DNA from: Dehalococcoidales bacterium
Lineage (GTDB): Bacteria; Chloroflexota; Dehalococcoidia; E44-bin15
Assembly (NCBI GenBank): GCA_030615555.1
Contig: JAUWZB010000037.1
Location: forward strand, 1-7,555
Reading direction: 5' to 3'
Length of the DNA stretch: 7,555 nt
Positions 1 to 6,788 of this stretch are shown one piece after another; positions within the stretch are counted from its first letter, which is position 1; each line of letters begins with the position of its first letter. The notes under the pieces are model-generated. The model saw nothing but the letters and a program-made list of their open reading frames with translations, was not told the DNA's origin and searched no databases. The translations under genes and the position numbers were made by a program.

Positions 1-1830
1 GACATCCCAACCTCGGATTTGGTAATATTCATCCTTCATCTTCTCAAATTTCTCCCGTTCCACAACCATCCCCTTTCTGGAAAAAACTTCGCCATCTTTG
101 CCAGGAACCATGCAATTCGGGTTGCCAAAGTCGCCCTTCAACGGGACGGTGAAATTGAACTCCTCAAGAGAATCATGATCTCTTCCTTTGTGTCCTTCCC
201 TAGCGAGAATGGCCCGCTGCAGGTTGAAGACCCTCTCCCCAATTTTATATAGGCCCTGCTCATCTAGATCCCTTCCCGTTACTGCCGCACAAACCTGACT
301 TTCCAGAGTAGGGTCACCAACATGGTCTTCAGAGAGCCCGCTATGGATAATTGGCCAGCAAAAATCACACAGAACGAGGCATTCCTTGGCATACTGACGG
401 TCCTGAATCTTGGCCGCGGCTAGGGCCTTTCCTTCATATGTGGAAAAGTCTGCAGCTATCTCACCCCCCCAGAATCGGTTCGCTATGGCCCGCATAACCT
501 CAGAGGTAATATAGATGTTCTCCATCCCTGCGGCTCGCATTGCCCACATCATGTTCAGCATACTGATCTCATGAAGCATTTGAATGGGCTGCCTCGGTTC
601 CATCGCATAGAAGAGGCCGGTGGCAATATATAACCTGGCCCCGTAGTTGGAATTGTAGCCAGTTCTGGTCATATAATCCGTAATCAATTCCTGGGCCTTG
701 CTTCCCAGGGCTTCCGCCGCTTTATGGGTGCCTTTAGCCAGCAGATCGCCAAATCCCTCGCGGTGGGACACTCTCCTGAGCAACGTCTCGATGAACTCCT
801 TGCTCCCGATCTTGGAAAGGGGTATGCCGATCTGCTCATCAGTTAAAAGCTTGGCTTGGTAGCATCTGGATAGCCACATGATCATGGTCTCAACGGCCTG
901 GGTATCGACCCCGTAATCATCGCAGAGCTTGGTGGCCTCAAAGGGAACCTCATTGAGCTCCCCGTAGTAGCGTTGTGCTCGAACTTGATAGAAGATCGAA
1001 GACTGGCACATGAATTTCCCCTTTACTCCACTCTGCCCCTCATAGGTTAAGCGCATGCAGCCAGTGCTGCAGCCATAACAAACATCTTTCTTGGCCCTGC
1101 CTGGGTTCACTATTGAGGGCAATATCAATGTAAGCCCCCCCTTCGTTTCAAGACGAAACCGTTCCCTTAGTTTCCGAACCCTCTCCGGGTCGGCCACCTC
1201 AACCTTTCTCCTACCTCCTCTTACCGCAATGGCCTTTAGATTCTTGGAGCCCATTACTGCACCCAACCCGCTTGAGCCAGTAGCATCATTATCCGCCACA
1301 AGGCTAGCAAAGCTCACCATACTGTCACCCGCTGGCCCCACAGCCACCACCCGAACGGATTTTCCAAGTTCCTCCTTTAGCTTTTCCCGGCAATAAATCG
1401 CCCCCTTGCCCACAAGATGGGTTGCCTCTCTTATCTCCACCCGGTCATTATCGATCCACAGATAGACTGGCCTATCTGCCTTCCCGTAAACGACCAGGCC
1501 ATCACAACCGGCGAATTTAAGCTCAGCACCCCAAGATCCGCCCAAATTGCAATAGGAAAACTGATTGTGAATAGGGGATTTTCCGCAAACCTGCCATCGA
1601 GAGCCAGCGAAACCGGGAACGCCAGCAATAGGACCCGTTATGAATATGAGCCTATTCTCTGGATCGAAGGCTTCAATACCCGGGGGGACCTCATCCCAAT
1701 AGATTTTTGCAGCGATCCCCCTTCCTCCCAGAAAGAGATCCTCATAATCATCGGTCGGGACCTTGGTGGCACTCCCATTAGAAAGATTCACTCGCAAAAT
1801 ATTTCGAGCATATCCTTCGGAATGGGTCAT
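1..1830 (-). CDS. Aldehyde ferredoxin oxidoreductase, tungsten-pterin type (3' end cut by window)
   Basis: The frame is open from ATG at 1830 to the window edge (610 codons), with a GGAGGGG ribosome site just upstream. Seen: an N-terminal GGRG (residues 35-38), GPIAGVPG near 67-74, R78, N95 followed by LGGSWGAELK (96-105), GLGAVMGSKNLKAI (188-201), C251-x2-C254-x3-C258, D304-x2-G307-V308-D309, and C488 in a CLVLCDFCWP segment. The frame ends in YYxIRGWD, close to the usual C-terminus of the family, so probably only about 20-30 residues are missing. Known of the family: these cytoplasmic enzymes hold a bis-pterin tungsten (or Mo) centre and one 4Fe-4S cluster, and oxidise aldehydes to carboxylic acids with ferredoxin as acceptor. 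The three clustered cysteines and C488 match the cluster ligands. R78 and N95 lie where pterin-binding residues are expected. Substrate and metal cannot be told from sequence. The sequence resembles the broader AOR superfamily more than the archaeal type enzyme, with ATGSSG in place of the usual AGRxG before GLGAVMGSK. Confidence 0.95.
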   Translation of the reverse strand, partial: MTHSEGYARNILRVNLSNGSATKVPTDDYEDLFLGGRGIAAKIYWDEVPPGIEAFDPENRLIFITGPIAGVPGFAGSRWQVCGKSPIHNQFSYCNLGGSWGAELKFAGCDGLVVYGKADRPVYLWIDNDRVEIREATHLVGKGAIYCREKLKEELGKSVRVVAVGPAGDSMVSFASLVADNDATGSSGLGAVMGSKNLKAIAVRGGRRKVEVADPERVRKLRERFRLETKGGLTLILPSIVNPGRAKKDVCYGCSTGCMRLTYEGQSGVKGKFMCQSSIFYQVRAQRYYGELNEVPFEATKLCDDYGVDTQAVETMIMWLSRCYQAKLLTDEQIGIPLSKIGSKEFIETLLRRVSHREGFGDLLAKGTHKAAEALGSKAQELITDYMTRTGYNSNYGARLYIATGLFYAMEPRQPIQMLHEISMLNMMWAMRAAGMENIYITSEVMRAIANRFWGGEIAADFSTYEGKALAAAKIQDRQYAKECLVLCDFCWPIIHSGLSEDHVGDPTLESQVCAAVTGRDLDEQGLYKIGERVFNLQRAILAREGHKGRDHDSLEEFNFTVPLKGDFGNPNCMVPGKDGEVFSRKGMVVEREKFEKMKDEYYQIRGWDV

Positions 1831-1870
1831 TTCCCCTCCGATTCACTTTACTACCCGCCCACGCCTTGTT

Positions 1871-1911
1871 AGCCAAGGGGCAGGCCACTGGATGCGGCCT
1901 GCCCCTTGGCT
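1871..1911 (-). terminator. Perfect 16-bp inverted repeat between slipin and AOR genes (possible terminator or attenuator)
   Basis: AGCCAAGGGGCAGGCC (1871-1886) is followed by a 9-base loop and its exact complement (1896-1911). The hairpin begins 12 bases past the slipin stop codon in the direction of transcription, where a terminator of the nfeD-slipin operon would sit. The bases after the stem on the minus strand (AACAAGGCG) contain no U-tract, so it is not a standard intrinsic terminator. It could instead pause or attenuate transcription, or protect the 3' end of the slipin message. Confidence 0.55.
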
Positions 1912-1923
1912 GAGGTTACTCGC

Positions 1924-2691
1924 TTATCTCTCCCCGCTGCTCGCCCTTTTGTTGGTTAGGAAGGCGCTGAGCAGGTCCAGGGGTAGGGGGAATACCAGGG
2001 TATTGGTCTTCTCCGTGGCGATCTCGGTGAGGGTCTGGAGGTAGCGCAGTTGCAGCGTTGTCGGCTCCTTGCCGATTATTGCGCCCGCCTCAGCCAGCTT
2101 CTGGGAAGCCTGGAACTCGCCCTCAGCGTGGATGATCTTCGCTCGCCGCTCTCTCTCCGCCTCAGCCTGCGCCGCCATCGCCCGCTGCATTGTTGAGGGG
2201 AGCTCCACGTCCTTTACCTCCACCACGCTCACCTTGATCCCCCAGGGCTCCGTCTGCTCATCGATGATCCGTTGCAGCGTTTGATTTATCTTCTCGCGCT
2301 GCGCTAGCAGTTCGTCAAGCTCTGATTGACCCAGCACGCTCCTTAAGGTGGTCTGAGCGATCTGGTAGGTGGCCAGCCTGTAGTCATAGACCTCCACCAC
2401 AGCAGCCTCCGGGTGCATCACCCTGAAGTAGACCACCGCATTCACCTTCAGCGTTACATTGTCCCTGGTGATCGCCTCCTGGGAGGGGACGTCCATGGTG
2501 ATCACGCGGGTGTCTATCTTGCGCATGCGGTCGATGAAGGGGATGATGAAGCGTATCCCCGGCGCTCTCGTTCTCTCCAATCGCCCCAGCCGAAACACCA
2601 CACCAGCCTCATACTGGAATACGATCTTTATGGCCGCCGGCAGCAGGATGAGTACCACTGCCGCCACTATGGCAATAATCACTATAGTCAC
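1924..2691 (-). CDS. Slipin (stomatin-like SPFH/Band 7 membrane protein)
   Basis: This 255-residue protein has one N-terminal hydrophobic segment (about 2-24) and then a Band 7/SPFH domain (about 25-165) starting with QYEAGVVFRLGR and APGIRFIIPFID. Typical slipin features follow: TRDNVTLKVNAVVYFRV, ATYQIAQTTLRSVLGQ, LDELLAQREKIN, and EPWGIKVSVVEVKDVELP. A charged Ala/Glu-rich helix (about 168-205) is likely coiled coil. Length is normal for bacterial and archaeal slipins. Known of the family: these proteins oligomerise into membrane-associated scaffolds, often organising lipid domains or partner proteases. The start is GTG at 2691, preceded by AAGGAGGTG. It overlaps the upstream nfeD stop by four bases, so the two are probably translated together and act as a pair. 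The exact cellular role is not known from sequence. Confidence 0.95.
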   Translation of the reverse strand: MTIVIIAIVAAVVLILLPAAIKIVFQYEAGVVFRLGRLERTRAPGIRFIIPFIDRMRKIDTRVITMDVPSQEAITRDNVTLKVNAVVYFRVMHPEAAVVEVYDYRLATYQIAQTTLRSVLGQSELDELLAQREKINQTLQRIIDEQTEPWGIKVSVVEVKDVELPSTMQRAMAAQAEAERERRAKIIHAEGEFQASQKLAEAGAIIGKEPTTLQLRYLQTLTEIATEKTNTLVFPLPLDLLSAFLTNKRASSGER

Positions 2692-3995
2692 CTCTCTTCA
2701 CCTCCTTCTATTTTTTTCTTGGTTACCCTTAGTCTTAAGCCTTCGACCTTGGTTATCACCACCTCCTCTCCTGACTCGACCTTTCCTTCATCCAATGTTG
2801 CCTCCCAGCGCTCCCCGTGCACAAACACGGTTCCCGTGGGGTCAAGGGTTGTTCTGGCTACCGCCACTATGCCCACCATCGCCTCACGTCCTGTCTGCTG
2901 TCGTCTTCGATGGGTGCGCACGATGGCACCGATGACGAAGACGACAAAGACAGTGGCGACGATCACGACCCCGGCGATGAGGCCAGGATTTATCTGAAAT
3001 AATGGACTGCTCATCAAGATCATCGAGCCCACAGTTAATGAAGCAATACCCCCTAAGGCAAGCAACCCGTGACTGGTGATGAAAACCTCCGCAACAAAGA
3101 GTCCAAAGGCGAGCACGATGAGCAATACCCCGGCATAGTTAACGGGGAGCATCCCTAAAGAGTAGAAGGAAAGCAAAAGGCAGGTGGCACCGACAACTCC
3201 GGGGAAGATCGTCCCGGGATTGAACAGCTCTAGCATAATGCCGAGCATCCCCAGGCTCAGCAGGATGTAGGCGATATTGGGGTTGGCGATGGTGAATAGA
3301 AAGCGCTCCATCGCCCCCATGTCGATGTAATTTATATCGGCACCCTCGGTCTGGAGGGTGACCACCTCCCCGCTCAGGAGCGTCACCTGCCTTCCATTGA
3401 GCTGGGAGATCAGGTCGTTCAGATTATCGGCCACGATGTCGATGACCCCCAGCTCCAGGGCCTCCTCAGCGCTTATCGAAGCGCTTTCCCTCACCGCAGC
3501 CTCCGCCCAGTCGGCATTGCGACCTCTCATTTCGGCGATGCTTCTAATATAGGCCACGGCGTCGTTGACCACCTTTTCCTCCATGGTCTCATCCATCCCT
3601 TCCTCGCCAAGGGCCACGGGGTGAGCGGCGCCAATAGCCGTTCCCGGTGACATCGCCGCTACATGAGATGCCAGGGTGATAAAGGCTCCCGCCGAGGCGG
3701 CCCTTCCCCCCGGTGGCACATAGACCACTACGGGGACATCGGCCTCCAGGATCCGTTGCACAATGTCGCGCATCGCGCTATCCAGCCCCCCGGGCGTATC
3801 CATTTCAATTACGCAGGCGGTGGCGCCATGCTCCTCAGCCAGCCCAATCCCGCGGTCAATATAGCCAGCGAGGACAGGGTTGATCGTCCCCTTGACCCTA
3901 AGGACATCGACCTGCGGGGTGGTAGCGCTCGCCTCCCCAGGTATTAAGAGGATGAATAGCCCAAGCGCTATAAGGAAAAGCCAAAGCTTTCTCAT
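2688..3995 (-). CDS. nfeD: NfeD-family membrane serine protease (slipin partner, ClpP-like domain plus OB domain)
   Basis: This 435-residue protein begins with a signal peptide (MRKLWLFLIALG, probable cleavage after ASA at 22-24). Residues 29-190 form a ClpP/crotonase-like domain with DTPGG (66-70), GGRAASAGAFI (96-106) and MSPGTAIGAAHP (115-126). S101 and K141 match in position the Ser/Lys catalytic dyad of the Pyrococcus PH1510 protease. Five hydrophobic segments follow at about 240-258, 266-283, 287-307, 311-330 and 338-360, with the family signature NPNIAYILLSLG and ELFNPGTIFPG. Residues 370-430 form the C-terminal NfeD OB-fold, preceded by a basic THRRRQQ linker. Known: the archaeal homologue cleaves the hydrophobic C-terminus of its partner stomatin. 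The downstream overlapping slipin is the likely partner here. The start is fixed by the signal peptide and lies about 22 bases from the predicted transcription start, with no strong ribosome site. Confidence 0.95.
   Translation of the reverse strand: MRKLWLFLIALGLFILLIPGEASATTPQVDVLRVKGTINPVLAGYIDRGIGLAEEHGATACVIEMDTPGGLDSAMRDIVQRILEADVPVVVYVPPGGRAASAGAFITLASHVAAMSPGTAIGAAHPVALGEEGMDETMEEKVVNDAVAYIRSIAEMRGRNADWAEAAVRESASISAEEALELGVIDIVADNLNDLISQLNGRQVTLLSGEVVTLQTEGADINYIDMGAMERFLFTIANPNIAYILLSLGMLGIMLELFNPGTIFPGVVGATCLLLSFYSLGMLPVNYAGVLLIVLAFGLFVAEVFITSHGLLALGGIASLTVGSMILMSSPLFQINPGLIAGVVIVATVFVVFVIGAIVRTHRRRQQTGREAMVGIVAVARTTLDPTGTVFVHGERWEATLDEGKVESGEEVVITKVEGLRLRVTKKKIEGGEER
2699..2707 (-). 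promoter_or_regulatory. Strong ribosome binding site for slipin start
   Basis: On the minus strand AAGGAGGTG lies 7 bases upstream of the GTG at 2691. It lies inside the last codons of nfeD. It supports the GTG start and the GTGA overlap, and implies re-initiation or coupling between the protease and the slipin. Confidence 0.8.
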
Positions 3996-4023
3996 ACCCG
4001 ATGCTACCGAAGGTTATCCATTC

Positions 4024-4052
4024 ATTATAGTTGGGTGGTGGTCTTTTTGCAA
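4024..4052 (-). promoter_or_regulatory. Sigma70-type promoter of the nfeD-slipin operon
   Basis: On the minus strand TTGCAA (4047-4052) is separated by 17 bases from a consensus TATAAT (4024-4029). Transcription would start near 4017, giving a leader of about 22 bases before the nfeD ATG at 3995. The match and spacing are good, but there is no experimental support. Confidence 0.65.
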
Positions 4053-4068
4053 TCAAGTGTACTCGTTG

Positions 4069-4097
4069 TTGAAGGCGGAACCATATTAGTGTAGAAT
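4069..4097 (+). promoter_or_regulatory. Sigma70-type promoter of the hisZ-hisG operon
   Basis: TTGAAG (4069-4074), a 17-base spacer and TAGAAT (4092-4097) form a plausible promoter, with transcription starting near 4104. That leaves a leader of only about 20 bases before the preferred hisZ start. There is no room for a histidine leader-peptide attenuator or T-box, so regulation by attenuation at this promoter is unlikely. Confidence 0.55.
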
Positions 4098-4114
4098 AAT
4101 CTAAGCTTTGCAAT

Positions 4115-4120
4115 AGGTGA
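4115..4120 (+). promoter_or_regulatory. Ribosome binding site deciding the hisZ start
   Basis: AGGTGA is 5 bases upstream of ATG at 4126. The earlier in-frame candidates, GTG at 4117 and ATG at 4120, overlap this site and have no purine-rich site of their own. The ATG at 4126 is therefore preferred. Confidence 0.6.
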
Positions 4121-4125
4121 TGGGA

Positions 4126-5361
4126 ATGAAAGTGCCCAAGTGTAAAGGGATGCGTGATCTACTTCCCGATGACATGGCGAAGTTTCGGCGGATCGAGAAG
4201 GTGTTTCGCGACTGCTCGTTAAAGTGGGGCTATGATGAGGTGAGAACCCCAACTTTAGAGTATCTCCATCTTTTCACGGCCACCGGGACGCTGACCCCTA
4301 GCATGCTTGGCAGGGTGTATTCCTTCCTTGACTGGGATGGCTGGAGTGGTGAGAGGGTGGTGTTGAGGCCGGAGGGCACCATCCCCACCGCGAGACTCTA
4401 CCTGGAAAACCTCGCAGGTGGCGAAATAACCCGGCTTTCCTATGTGGGAAACACCTTTACATTTGAAGAAACGGGAAAGGAGCGGAGGGAGCGCTGGCAG
4501 TGCGGTGTTGAGCTCATCGGAACTAGCCAGCCCCTCGCTGATGTGGAGCTCATGCTTCTCGCCTCCGAGGTGCTGGGAAAGCTGGGGATCGGTCCCCTGG
4601 AGGTGAAGCTATGCCACGCCGGCTTGATTAAGGCGCTCATCGGGGAGCTGGGATTGGGGACTGCGGAGCAAACCCAGATATTCGACCAAATTCTGGAGGG
4701 GAATATCAAGGCATTGGCCGAGATTAAAACCGAGGATGTTGACCTGAAGAGGGCGCTAGCCCTTTTATTGGATGTCACGGGGAGCGCGCCTGGCTTTTTA
4801 GAGAATGTCGGGGCCCTCCTTGGGAAAGCGCTGCCTAGGTTTGAGTCCAGCTTGAGCAACCTGAGCAGCATTGCCGAACTGCTTAGCACCATGGATTGCC
4901 CTTACCAGATCGATATTGCCTCAGGAAGGGGTTTTGAATACTATACCGGGGTTATGTTTCAATTCTATGTCTCCAAAGAGCGGGTGGGGGGAGGGGGCAG
5001 ATACGACGACCTGATCCCATTGGTGGGCGGCCCCCCGGTTCCAGCATCGGGTTTTGCGCTATATGTGGATCAATTGATGGATCTCGTGAAGCTGGAGGGG
5101 CGCCCTGTCCCAAGGATTCTGGTCCAGCCCCGGGACAGCGATGTGAAGGGGTTGAAGGTGTGCTTTGAGGTGGCGCGCTCCCTGAGGGAGGCGGGCTACC
5201 TCGTTGAGCTTGACCAGGGAAAGAAAGCGGTGGGTGACTATCGATGGCTTCTTTCGGTGTCAGGAGAGGGCCTCTTCCGCTTGACCGATCAGGCTACCGG
5301 GAGAAAGAGCGAATTAACCTCTGAAGCGGAGATCCTGAAGATAATGGGGGAATCCGGGTGA
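4126..5361 (+). CDS. hisZ: ATP phosphoribosyltransferase regulatory subunit HisZ (HisRS paralogue)
   Basis: This 411-residue protein has a class II aminoacyl-tRNA-synthetase fold like HisRS: GMRDLLP (8-14), motif 1 WGYDEVRTPTLE (34-45), RPEGT (81-85), a motif 2 region (106-132) ending WQCGVELIG, then GRGFEYYTG (267-275) and GGGGRYDDLI (288-297). Residues 326-411 are a shortened anticodon-binding-like domain. The motif 2 arginine, normally following G-x-x-F, is threonine (T112), which argues against aminoacylation. Known of the family: HisZ binds short-form HisG, which lacks its own regulatory domain, and is required for activity and histidine feedback at the first step of histidine biosynthesis. 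The HisZ assignment rests mainly on the neighbour: the stop codon overlaps the start of a hisG-like gene by four bases (GTGA). R268, equal to the HisRS RGLDYY arginine, is retained, so a divergent synthetase cannot be fully excluded. Confidence 0.88.
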   Translation: MKVPKCKGMRDLLPDDMAKFRRIEKVFRDCSLKWGYDEVRTPTLEYLHLFTATGTLTPSMLGRVYSFLDWDGWSGERVVLRPEGTIPTARLYLENLAGGEITRLSYVGNTFTFEETGKERRERWQCGVELIGTSQPLADVELMLLASEVLGKLGIGPLEVKLCHAGLIKALIGELGLGTAEQTQIFDQILEGNIKALAEIKTEDVDLKRALALLLDVTGSAPGFLENVGALLGKALPRFESSLSNLSSIAELLSTMDCPYQIDIASGRGFEYYTGVMFQFYVSKERVGGGGRYDDLIPLVGGPPVPASGFALYVDQLMDLVKLEGRPVPRILVQPRDSDVKGLKVCFEVARSLREAGYLVELDQGKKAVGDYRWLLSVSGEGLFRLTDQATGRKSELTSEAEILKIMGESG

Positions 5362-6785
5362 AGCTGGCCCTACCGAAGGGGCGACTCTTAAAGGATACTG
5401 CGGCTTTGCTTGAGAGGGCAGGGCTCGGGCTTGCGGGGTATGATGAGCAGTCGCGCTCCTATCGCCTCAAATCCTCCAGATTCCCTGACCTGTTTCTCAA
5501 GGTGTTCCAGGAGCGGGACATCCCCATTCAGGTGGCTATTGGCAACTACGAGTTGGGGATCTGCGGGCTGGACTGGGTGGAGGAGTTTTTGGTTAAATAC
5601 CCCAGCGGCGACCTGGAGAGGGTAAGGGACCTGGGGTATGGCAGGAGCGATCTTTATGTGGTCGCCAGCGGGCATGCCGGGGTCTCCTCGGTTGAGGAGA
5701 TCAACGATGGATTCGATCGGGTGCGCATCGTCAGCGAGTATCAGAACCTGGCGGAATCCTTCGCCCTCAGGCAGAGATTAAGGCGATTCAGCATTCTCCC
5801 CATATGGGGGGCTGGTGAGATCTATCCCCCGGAGAGCGCCGACCTGGCGATAATCGCCGAAACCTCGGTGGGCAACTTTGCAAGCTATGCTCTGGTTCCA
5901 CTAGCTAGGATTCTCACCTCAAGGGCTTTCTTAATCGCTAATAGGAATGGCCTGGCAAAAGCTGATCTGAGCGAATTACTGGCATACTTGCAGCCCTTTG
6001 AGGTGGAAACTGAAGCGGAAACGCCTTTGCCTGCCATTACCGCCGGGATGTTCGAAAAAGCGACTCAGGGCGAAAAAATTCGACTCGCCCTGCCCGATGG
6101 GCATCTGTTGAAAGCGGCCGCTGAATTCCTTGACAAAGCCGGGCTCAACATCCGGGGGTACTCGGGTGAAATGGGTGAGGGTGGGGAGTGTGGGGAGAGC
6201 GAAAAGGCCACCCGCAGGCCGACCATTGATTTACCCGGAGTGATGATTAAGGTGATCAGGCCTCAGGATATGCCTCTCCAGGTGGCAAATGAGAACTTCG
6301 ATCTGGCGATCACCGGCGAGGATTGGCTCAACGACCACCTCTATCGCTTCCCGTCAAGCCCGGTAAAGGAAATCTTGAAACTGGGATTTGGGAAGGTAAC
6401 CGTGGTTGCTGTGGTCAGCGAAGATTTGCCCGCTCGTGATACCCATGAATTACGGGACCTGGTGAATGGGGGGCTTCTTCCCACCATCAGGGTGGCTTCG
6501 GAGTATGTGAACATCGCCGATAAGTATGCCCGGGATCATCACCTGGCGCGCTGTAAGATCATCCCTACCTGGGGGGCGAGCGAGGCCTTTCTCCCAGAGG
6601 ATGCTGACCTGCTCATCGAAAACACCGAGACAGGGGAAACCTTAGCGAAGCACAACCTCAAGGTTATCGATACCCTTTTTGAGTCCTCGGCATGCCTCAT
6701 CGGCAATGAAAATCCTCCGGAGACCGACTTTAAAAGGGAAAGGATAAATTATATTGTCGAAGCCCTGCGCCAGGCAAGTAGCTAA
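5358..6785 (+). CDS. hisG: ATP phosphoribosyltransferase HisG, two catalytic domains in tandem
   Basis: This 475-residue protein is about twice the length of short-form HisG (about 210) and contains two HisG domains, residues 1-214 and 239-475, joined by an acidic linker. Matching segments: ALPKGRLL (4-11) with ALPDGHLL (244-251); RDIPIQVA (53-60) with QDMPLQVA (303-310); ELGICGLDW (65-73) with DLAITGEDW (315-323); SEYQNLA (126-132) with SEYVNIA (381-387); PIWGAGE (148-154) with PTWGASE (403-409). The PRPP loop is intact only in the second copy (TETGETL, 423-429, against TSVGNF, 169-174). The N-terminal KGR is intact only in the first (DGH at 247-249). Known: HisG condenses ATP and PRPP to phosphoribosyl-ATP, the committed step of histidine synthesis, and short forms need HisZ. 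No C-terminal regulatory domain is seen, in agreement with hisZ upstream. The second domain carries a Gly/Glu-rich insertion (269-285). The start is GTG at 5358, within the hisZ stop, with GGGGGA upstream. The frame is uninterrupted, so this is not a sequencing join of two genes. Confidence 0.9.
   Translation: MKLALPKGRLLKDTAALLERAGLGLAGYDEQSRSYRLKSSRFPDLFLKVFQERDIPIQVAIGNYELGICGLDWVEEFLVKYPSGDLERVRDLGYGRSDLYVVASGHAGVSSVEEINDGFDRVRIVSEYQNLAESFALRQRLRRFSILPIWGAGEIYPPESADLAIIAETSVGNFASYALVPLARILTSRAFLIANRNGLAKADLSELLAYLQPFEVETEAETPLPAITAGMFEKATQGEKIRLALPDGHLLKAAAEFLDKAGLNIRGYSGEMGEGGECGESEKATRRPTIDLPGVMIKVIRPQDMPLQVANENFDLAITGEDWLNDHLYRFPSSPVKEILKLGFGKVTVVAVVSEDLPARDTHELRDLVNGGLLPTIRVASEYVNIADKYARDHHLARCKIIPTWGASEAFLPEDADLLIENTETGETLAKHNLKVIDTLFESSACLIGNENPPETDFKRERINYIVEALRQASS
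6154..6195 (+). other. G-run cluster with G-quadruplex potential inside hisG
   Basis: Six runs of three to five G (6154-6158, 6164-6166, 6173-6175, 6179-6181, 6183-6186, 6192-6195) are separated by loops of 1-6 bases. This satisfies the usual G3+N1-7 rule on the coding strand. The last four runs encode the Gly/Glu-rich insertion of the second HisG domain. The fold is predicted only from the pattern. Confidence 0.45.
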
Positions 6786-6788
6786 AGG

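Noticed and set aside
19..1872. Plus-strand open frames opposite the AOR gene (19..252, 1091..1396, 1417..1872)
   Set aside because: They are antisense to a continuous 610-codon frame with strong family motifs, and their translations resemble no protein.
1831..1923. Separate promoter for the AOR gene (TTGGCT, 17 bases, TAGTAA on the minus strand)
   Set aside because: The -10 box matches only half of the consensus and the -35 box lies inside the hairpin stem, so the support is too weak to list.
2413..2997. Plus-strand frames opposite the slipin and nfeD genes
   Set aside because: They lie antisense to well-conserved domains and have His/Ser/Thr-rich translations typical of shadow frames.
4117..4125. 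hisZ start at GTG 4117 or ATG 4120
   Set aside because: Both overlap the AGGTGA that is well spaced for ATG 4126, and the extra residues MMG match no conserved HisZ segment.
4982..5026. Second G-quadruplex candidate in hisZ
   Set aside because: Only three closely spaced G-runs are present, the fourth is 26 bases away, and the tract is explained by the conserved GGGGRYDD motif.
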